Shown here in pieces: positions 56,980 through 64,000 of a stretch of DNA of 64,000 bases. Where the stretch lies: assembly GCA_002102555.1 (NCBI GenBank), contig MCFL01000013.1, positions 475,410-539,409 of the forward strand, in the 5' to 3' direction. Every line of letters starts with the position of its first letter. Positions within the stretch are counted from its first letter, which is position 1. The translations under genes and the position numbers were made by a program. A model generated the notes under the pieces. That model was not told where the DNA came from, ran no database searches, and saw only the letters and a list, made by a program, of their open reading frames with translations. The stretch comes from Catenaria anguillulae PL171 (lineage: Eukaryota > Blastocladiomycota > Blastocladiomycetes > Blastocladiales > Catenariaceae).

Positions 56980-58164
56980 TTAGAAATTCATTTGTGGATT
57001 CTGTTGGTCATCAGCCCTTGACCTTGCCACATCCAGTAAGCTCTCACCCACCATGATCTCACTGTTGCCCCCACCGTCCCTCGTTCCCGTTTCGGCAGCC
57101 GCGTGCACTCCCTGCCGCCGTAGCCCTTTCCTCTGCCGATTGTGCATCTTGAGAAGACGCTCAAATGACGACTCGAGGGCAATTGTCGTGGTCATGACCA
57201 GATTCAAAAGGGCGTTGTTGCGCACGGGGCCGATCATGGGAACAACCGCCAGCAAGGATGATGCGATCCATGTGAAGAAGATGCCGTAGGTGAGGACACG
57301 AAAAGTCTGAGTCAGTGGATAGTTGATTTGCGCTGGCTTGCCGCCAGTCGGCGGCCGATACTGGGACACAGTGGTCACGGTTGTTGTTGTAGAGCCACAG
57401 TGTGGTAAATGATTGGGCGCGCCGAGTCTGTTGGGTCCGATGCCGCAGTCGACGTCAAGGTAGTTGCCAACGCCAGAGAATCCTTGCGCCTTGTTGACCC
57501 GTCGCCGCTTGCACCTGTAACTTTAGATGCAGTGCTTGGCTCAGTGGCCGACCGTCGGCTCACCATCCTCAACGACCACACGGATCCGCCAACTGCAATG
57601 AATGGAATCATCCCTGTTCCAACGGTTGCCCACAATGGCACCCACCGTTCCGCGAGCAGCACGCTTATCGGCATGTTTCCCGTGTCTACAATAGCAATGG
57701 CCTGATACACGACGCCGCTCGCATGCAACGCCCACGCGCAAAGACACGCCACCCGCGTCCACTGCACGAACTTGGTACGTTGCCCTGGATCCGTCACCAC
57801 AATGACTGCACAGCGATAGCTCAGGCACATGACTGAAAGCGGCGCAATGCCCGAAAATGTCATGGCGAATATGAGCCGATGGACCAAGACGGGATACACG
57901 CCGTATTGCCAGGCTAGTGTGAAGTGTGCAATGTTGTTGACGGCATCCCGCAAAGTTGGCGAGTGCAAGTGCGAACAATAGGTTGGCACGAATGTGGACG
58001 TAGCGCAAGGACGAGTCCGAGGCAATGAACCGTGACCGATGCGAGCGCGGGAAGGCTTGGGGGCCAATGTATAGGATAAGCAGCGGGAGGCAGAGCACGG
58101 CACTTAGTGACCAGGTTGAGATGGAGGCAAGGGCGGTCAGAGGCGGGAGAGCAGGTGCGGACAT
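56980..58164 (-). CDS. Seven-transmembrane protein of unknown family (copy A)
   Basis: Envelope from the ATG at 58164 to the stop at 56980, about 390 aa. Helices: STWSLSAVLCLPLLILYIG; VHIRANLLFALALANF; VHRLIFAMTFSGIAPLSVMCLSYRC in two parts; VACLCAWALHASGVVYQ; VPLWATVGTGMIPFIAVGG; FRVLTYGIFFTWIASSLLAVV; and LLNLVMTTTIALESSFERLL, then basic KMHNRQRK. A Ser/Thr-rich loop lies between helices 5 and 6. Two frame changes: one extra G in the GGG at 57947-57949, judged against copy B (LATMLDALNN versus LANF-ADAVNN), and another in the loop near 57,400. Layout is receptor-like, but no known GPCR family is recognised, and helix 7 has no Lys for retinal binding. Confidence 0.6.
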
Positions 58165-58439
58165 GATTGTAGGTCGTTTGGCGAGCGTAGCATTCAGGGA
58201 AACTTCATTGCGTCATTTTGCGCTTGACTGGGCAGCGATCGCGACAAGATTGCCTGCGAGGCCATGATCTCCTAATGCCGGGGATGGTGTACTCACGCCC
58301 CAACAGAGGTTGTAAACACGAGACAGCCGCTTTTGGTAGTAGCAGACATTTAGAACATACCTCTGCATGTTCCGTGCTTCTTGGATCGGGAACATTTCGT
58401 AAATACCTATTCGTAGTCATTGGCTCGCTCGCCAATTTT
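58165..58439. other. Short intergenic spacer in 7TM pair
   Basis: About 275 bp between copy A start and copy B stop; nothing recognised. Confidence 0.4.
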
Positions 58440-59646
58440 TCACTGATTTGTTCTATTCAAAAACTCTCCCGCAACATCCAACAGACTCTCACCTACCATT
58501 TCACCATTGCCATTTCCAACCCTCGTCGTTTTCTCCTCCCGCGCACGATCCGCCTCACCTCCAACCCGGCGCTGTGGGATTGCACGCCGATTGTGCCTCT
58601 TGAGCAGCTGCTCAAAAGACGATTCGAGTGCAATGGTCATGGTCATGATAAAATTGAAGAGAGCAATTGTTCCGAATCGGGCCAACCATGGGAAACAGGA
58701 GCAGGATCGTGGCCAGGACCCAGGTTGTGAAAATTCCATACGTCAAGATGCGAAAGGTCTTGGTCAGTGGGTAATTTATGGGCCCAGGAGACCGCGAAAG
58801 AGTGAGCGTGGTCGGTGAAACACCGGCGACAAGACTTCGACTCAGCGACGCCGTCGCTGAAGTGCTGGTTGGTACCTGCGACCCATCACAGTCCTTGACG
58901 GTCGCCAATACACTGCTCTCCCGCTCAGCCGAGTGCCACTGATCCGTCTTGGCAGCGCCTATTACTACATGACTTGTGTGATCGTCTTCGGCAGCTCCTC
59001 GCATCTTTTCCTCTGTCGCCGCCCATCGTACGCCAATCGCAACGACCACGCGGACCCACCCACGCTATAAGGGCAACACCGCAGTCCCAGCCGTCCCCCA
59101 CAGCGGTACCCACCGATCGAGCAGCTGGAGTTCGGTGGTACCCCGTCCGCGTGATCATGGAATACGTCATCACAAGCACGCCCGCAGCATGTAATGCCCA
59201 AGCACCGATGCAGGCGACTTGCGACCCTTTCACATACCTCGTGCGCTGCACCTGGTCAGACACAATGATTACGGCACACCGATAGCACAAGCTGAGAACT
59301 GCAAGCGACGGAAGCGGCGAAAATGTCACGGGCAGCACGAGCCTATGCGCCAAGGTAATGTACTTGCCCCAGGCCATGCAATCGTAAAATGCGTCGCATT
59401 GTTTAGCGCATCCAACATCGTGGCAAGCGTGAGTGCGAACAAGAGGCGCGCTCGGATGTGCACGTAACGTAGTGACGATTCCGAGGCAATGAAACGGTGG
59501 CGGTTGGAGCGTGGGAATGCTTGGGGAGCGACGCGGAAGGCAGGAATGGCACGAGGACCACAAAACTGAATGACCAGGTCGCAATGGATGCACCGCGACA
59601 GCCTCTGGATGAGAACGGGTGGCTCGGTGGAGGGAGGTGCGGACAT
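58440..59646 (-). pseudogene. Seven-transmembrane protein, copy B, many frame breaks
   Basis: Tandem paralogue of copy A in the same orientation. Matching blocks are MSAPP at the start, APQAFPRSNRHRFIASESSLRYVHIRA, LDALNNATHFTIAW, LAHRLVLPVTF, ACIGAWALHAAGV, LLDRWVPLWGTAGTAVLP, SVGGSAWSLRL, INYPLTKTFRILTYGIF, and IALESSFEQLLKRHNRR. These lie in different frames, needing about seven single-base changes (for example near 59,375, 59,150, 59,085, 59,040 and 58,665). This is more than in copy A over the same length, so real decay is possible, but clustered assembly error is not excluded. Confidence 0.55.
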
Positions 59647-59809
59647 TTTTGGGCGGGTGCATTAAATGCTGTACTTTGGTATAAGACATGGGTTCCTTGG
59701 GTATTGAAGATGTGTTGCTTGAAGTGCTCTTTCATATACGTTACGTTTTGTATTTGCATAAATGTTTTAATCAATGTCCTGTCAATACCCGACCGCGACA
59801 ACCAAAACT

Positions 59810-60389
59810 TCACACAGCCGATTTCCACAGCCCGTTCACACAACTTCCCTTTTGCGAGATTGCTCGTCCTTGAATCTTGACCTTGTACTCCTCGGCGAAT
59901 ACCCTCGAGTACACAACCAACACGTACGCCCAGTAAGCATCCACGGCGAAATGCGCGCTCGTAGCTGCCCAATACCCAACCGTCTCGGACTCAATGAACG
60001 GCCACAGACATGCGCGGTACGGCTCCTGTCGCTGCTTGTATTCTTGAGCGATGACCAGCGATCCGTAAACGGCGAACGCAAACGAAGCCACCAGAAAGAC
60101 CGGATTAACCAGGGTTAATGCCCGAAAGCCTAGCGGATTGTTCGACACAATGAAGAAACATGCCACCAGCGAGAAACCCGTTGAGGTAGCCAAGAACGCT
60201 GTCGGCAGCGATTACGAATGAGTTGTTGATGTAGATTGTCGGGGTGGGGAGGAAAAACGGAAGGACGATCGAGATCAAGGTTAGGACAAGGATGGTGATG
60301 GCCCCGAACTTGAGAGGGATGAAGACGCAGCAGGTCCGCGACTGCCGCTTCGCGAGCTTGTCGGTCGGTTGTGGAGAAGGGGTCATCAT
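59810..60389 (-). CDS. Four-transmembrane protein of unknown family
   Basis: Envelope from the ATG at 60389 to 59810, about 190 aa. A short cytosolic start ends in SRTCC; helix 1 is IPLKFGAITILVLTLISIV, helix 2 lies in DSVLGYLNGFLAGG, helix 3 in TLVNPVFLVASFAFAVYGS, helix 4 in AHFAVDAYWAYVLVVYSRVF. A frame change lies between helices 2 and 3 near 60,165 (FLAGG then CFFIVSNNPLGFRAL). The CC plus FIPLKFG start faintly recalls LAPTM4-type tetraspan proteins; this is weak. It sits between the 7TM pair and another polytopic gene, all on the minus strand. Confidence 0.5.
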
Positions 60390-60841
60390 GCTGCCGGATG
60401 GGATGTCAGCGTGAGGATGTTGCCATTCTTGCTTTTTGGTGCGAGTAGCAATCAGTCAAGGGAACCTTCCGACATTCATATTTATTGGACTCGGATGGAC
60501 GTGCATGTCTCACTTTCTCGCAGCTTGAAGAACCAGCAGGGCAGGGAGTGATCCCAGAGATGCGCTTGGCGTTTCAAGCTATGGAGGCTCGCCAAGTCGT
60601 ACCCCTACTTACTACCTCAGTTGTCTTGTTGACGTTAAGTGGATAAACAACGAAATCCAGCTGTTGATTTCAAATGCCAAGACAAAGCGCATCGAGGTTT
60701 CGGCTCACTCACCTGGTCTTTGCCCCAAGCAAATCATCAGACATGCAGCGGCTAGGTACTGCGTTTACTGCGAAAGCTACAATATCTTCATGAGTGGGAC
60801 GCATCTACTGCAAGCGCTAAAAAACAGTCGAGGAATTGAGA
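60390..60841. other. Intergenic, no gene seen
   Basis: About 450 bp; the start side of the four-TM gene. No gene or RNA recognised. Confidence 0.4.
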
Positions 60842-62200
60842 CTACTGACGTCCGCCAGTCGTTGGCAACAACTGCGACGTCGATGCTGCACTGCCTGCAA
60901 CTGCTGCATGTGATTCTGCTCGCACGGACACGAATGTATCAAACCTGACTGTCCCCAAACTCTCAGCTTCCGCGCTCTTGACGGCCGCCCTGACTGCGTC
61001 AATTGCCGGCTGCTCCATCAGCACCTTTTGGAACTTTTCCACTGTGCCGCCCACATCGCCACCGGCGGCCGTGTAGACAGTGTGAACAAGCCCATGCCTG
61101 CGCTTGTCTGCATCGCTCATCATCCACGACGCCTCTGGCCCAGTGAGCACCTTGTTTTTTTCGAGGGCCATGAGCCAATTGATTATGTCTGCACCGAGGC
61201 CTTTGTGAGCCCACCAACGCTGTGAATCGAGCTGCTATCGCCACCAGACGATCTCTCCGACGACGCATATGACGACGAGGACGCATCAAACGCCATGACT
61301 TTGGCAAACCGAGACTGCAGCCGGCGGTGCTCGCGGGCGCGCGGGATGATGATGGATCTGTACTTTCTCCGAATGGCAGCAACGCCGCAGATAAAGACGA
61401 GGATCCACATTGGCACGAGCGCTGACAGGAAAGGTGTTGGGTCAGTCGTGCCCATGGCTTCGCCAACAGTCCGAACACGGCAGAAATGAGTGCACAACCA
61501 ATCCCAACGCCTTGTACAATGTGCCACCATTTGATGTTTGTTGACTTGTGGTGAGACAGGACCAAGGCAAGGAGCCCAACCATGGCAAGCACTTGGATGA
61601 TTTGGACCTCCCAAAAGTTGTGTGGCAGCACGATATTGAGGGCAACCAGAGTTACCTTGAGCCACGTGATGGTCAGCGTCATCCAGTTGGCTTCGATGAT
61701 GTCAAGGTGGTGCTGGATTTTCCACCAAGCTTGGGCAAAGAATGCATAGCTACAGTGATAGAACACAATAAGTACACCCATTGTGTGCGCAAGTTCAGCC
61801 AACAGGTTTGGTCGGCTCACGTACATGGGCACAAATGTCCACAAGGCCACGGCGACAGAATCGCCGTGGTCCAATGTCCAGTCGTCCAAACCAACCCTGT
61901 ACAATCGTCGTCGAGGAAGCAATTGTTGTGCGTGCAAATAATTGCGAACGGCCCAGCAAGTCCTTGACAATGGGAATCAGGATCCAGTTGTACATGGGCA
62001 AGATGTAACCCGTGAAGACAAACGCTAACGGGCATGGACTTAAGCTTGGCCAGGATGGCCTTGTTGGCCAAACAGACGACGAGTATCAAGTAAAAGTAGG
62101 CAAAAAAGAGCCCAAACCAATTGCTGGCAATGACTGTGTCGGACCGCTGGATTCCGATGATGTTGTACGCAAACGACCCAACCCATGGAATGCGCGCAGG
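60842..62200 (-). CDS. Polytopic membrane protein with cytosolic tail (5' end unresolved, frames broken)
   Basis: Begins after a probable 3' splice site (CTTGACAG ending at 62201). Membrane segments: FAYNIIG... LFFAYFYLILVVCLANKAIL; VFTGYILPMYNWILIPIVK; VAVALWTFVPMYV; TMGVLIVFYHCSYAFFAQAWW; WLKVTLVALNIVL; IIQVLAMVGLLALVLSHH; GIGCALISAVFGLLAKPW; and FLSALVPMWILVFICGVAAI. A basic then Ser-rich tail (SSSSYASSERSSGGDSSS) follows, continuing in another frame as DIINWLMALEKNKVLTGPE and ending at 60842. Several single-base frame changes are present, so coordinates are an envelope. It may be the 3' half of the receptor gene to its right. No family recognised. Confidence 0.45.
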
Positions 62201-62364
62201 CTGTCAAGAAGGTGAAATGCGGGGAGCTGTGAGTCATCGTGATCATGGCAGTGAGCGTGCAGCAGCAAGGGAATCGGGCGAACCAAAAACAAAAAAGTGA
62301 AGGTCACAAAATCCGCGACGAACGAGCAATGCAATATAATTGGCTGTCGAAGGCCGAATCAAGA

Positions 62365-64000
62365 CTATTGGCTCCCTCTTGTGAACGCTTGCCCATTCAC
62401 ATCCGCCTTGGACAAGCCTGCCGGTGCGGTTGTTGACACTGCTACAACACCTGCAAATACAGCGGGCAATGCTCCGCTCTTCAGCTGCTGAGTAGACGAT
62501 GCAGATGCAGACCCGCGGCCACGACTCACTGATCGAGCAGGCGACATGACTGGACGAGAACTGCCTGGGGCACCCATCATCAAGAGGCCGATGCCGTTTG
62601 CTTGGCCGTTCCTTGACTCTTTTCGCGCTTCATCTTGCGCTCACGCATCTTGAATAGAGACAAACCCAGCAGAGCACTCCCAAACAAGAGCACAAACAGA
62701 CCGGCAATCACGACCGTGTAAAAAATTGTTCCTTGTGGGCTGTATCGCATGCCACGCTGCATGTCCGTCCAGACCGATTTTCCGTACAGATGGCGGACTT
62801 TGCAAGTGGGCAGACGCACGCGCAAGGACGCAGAGGGCGGAACCCCGCATGATGGGAAAGAGTACTCTTCAACGATGAAGCGCCGAGAGACTGAACAAAG
62901 ATAGAGGTGAGGCCTTGGCGGCAGAACGGCTGGGCGCACGAGCTTGCGTTGGTCGGCTGACTGCACTGCGCGGTAATGGGATCGAGGTACGGCCCAACTC
63001 GAATGGGTGTCTCGGTCGCATCAAACAAAAGATATTCACGGTTCAGGAGCGATGCGCGAATGAAGCTCGCGCCGTTCTCCGGATCGGCTAGGGATGAGAT
63101 ACCTCGAATGAGTGTACGAGTGGCAAGCACGCCTTGCAGAAACCCATTGTCTCGCGCGTCGATGGAGCGATACTCAGGGCTGTGCCCAACGCGTCTGTGT
63201 GCTCGTACAGACTCGAGTACTTTGCCAGACCGCGCGGCGGCGTGGTTTTCACATGAAGCACGGGCGGAGAGTTGGCAGGAATGAATGCATTGGTCATGTC
63301 GAGGTACGACCCAACACCGACAGTGATGTTGCGCTTGAGGGCGACCAGGTTGATCAAAACTTGCGAGAACGATTGCAGGTTTGGGCCAACGTAGATGATG
63401 GCGTCCACTGCGCCCGTCAAAGACATGTCGTCCTGGAGAAGCAAGTTTGCAATGGTGTCCTCCAGCAGCGGTGCCGATGGCGTAAGCAAAAACTCTTTTG
63501 CAAACGCAGGAACCATGTTGAGCGTATCAAACGCCCGGCGAGCCTGAGAACAAATGCGAACGAATTGTGACCCGTCGCCCGTCACGCATGCCAACCCAAT
63601 GCGCTTGAGGTTGCGTTGAAGGTACAATGCATCGAGTAGCCCGTAAAAATCAGTGAATAGGACGCCCGGTGAGGTACAATTTGCGTCGTTGCCGGCGAGT
63701 CATGGAACGGCGCATCGCCGCCCAAAATGCCCACGACAGGTCGACCATTCAAGTCGTTGAGCATTTCGGCCAACTCGCCAGTTGTCGTCGACCCAGCGAC
63801 ACTAAGATGGGAGGATCCAATGATACCCGCTGCATTGTACTCGGCCACGAACCGCTGAATCGCATTAGCCTGGGTTGCACCAGACGTCGAGTTGGATGAA
63901 GAAAGAATGGATTGATGCCCGACATCCTGTTGCCCTTCCAGTCCAGATCTTCCGTGTGGAGTACAATGTTGGACAATCCTCCACCTTCAATCTCGTTGAA
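62365..64000 (-). CDS. Receptor-like protein with type-1 periplasmic-binding-protein fold (5' end off the right edge)
   Basis: Minus-strand gene entering from the right edge. The ectodomain looks like the ANF-receptor / bacterial amino-acid-binding fold: QRFVAEYNAAGIIGSSHLSV, LNDLNGRPVVGILGGDAP, LKRIGLACVTGDGSQFVR, SLTGAVDAIIYVGPNLQSF and RNITVGVGSYLDM, with Cys-rich membrane-proximal segments. One membrane helix (TIFYTVVIAGLFVLLFGSALLGL) precedes KMRERKMKREK and a Ser/Arg-rich tail whose frame changes near 62,583 and ends at 62365. Further frame changes occur near 63,900, 63,630 and 63,110. Family knowledge: such ectodomains bind small ligands in class C GPCRs and receptor guanylyl cyclases; neither catalytic domain is visible here. 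Confidence 0.5.

Noticed and set aside
56980-58164. 7TM protein as an opsin partner for the Blh-like gene
   Set aside because: The seventh helix has no Lys for a retinal Schiff base, and none of the microbial rhodopsin motifs is present.

Overview
This is a nuclear contig from a zoosporic (flagellated) fungus, most likely a Blastocladiomycete of the Allomyces/Catenaria/Blastocladiella type. The grounds are: compact GC-rich genes with GT-AG introns of about 63-99 nt; fungal housekeeping genes (UBC8/UBE2H, TRM5, ATP19, PRELI/Ups, ZC3H15/TMA46); a full-length IFT121/WDR35 gene, which implies a motile flagellum; and absence of any bacterial operon layout. The species assignment is inference. No rRNA, tRNA, CRISPR or complete transposon was seen.

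Layout. 0-27 kb is mostly core eukaryotic genes: a truncated low-complexity ORF, UBC8-type E2, a large probable flagella-associated protein, a DEAH RNA helicase, a P4-ATPase flippase, IFT121, ZC3H15, an LRR-transmembrane-SH3 protein and TRM5. 27-41 kb is a secretory block. It holds a proteinase-K-type subtilase and two animal-type GH13 alpha-amylases. The amylases sit in mirror-image order with two members of a small secreted protein family of unknown function. Between the arms are an ABA4-like (DUF4281) membrane protein and a Maf nucleotide pyrophosphatase. 41-55.5 kb returns to core genes: an STB6-like protein, ATP synthase subunit K, an adenylate kinase of the AK3 type, a Kelch membrane protein, a PRELI-domain protein, a Ser/Thr-rich membrane protein and WDR70.

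55.7-64 kb is the most unusual part. It starts with an intact single-exon gene of the Brp/Blh family (microbial beta-carotene 15,15'-dioxygenase, the retinal-forming enzyme). Then come two related seven-transmembrane proteins in tandem (the second badly broken), a four-TM protein, a polytopic membrane protein, and a receptor-like protein with a periplasmic-binding-protein-like ectodomain that runs off the right edge. This reads as a sensory membrane-protein cluster next to a retinal-synthesis candidate. No opsin is visible in the window.

Caution for users: many otherwise well conserved genes carry single-base frame changes, often in short homopolymers (positions are in the entries). I treat most as assembly errors, so CDS spans there are envelopes rather than clean reading frames. 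Intron positions were set by eye from GT-AG signals plus preservation of conserved protein sequence.
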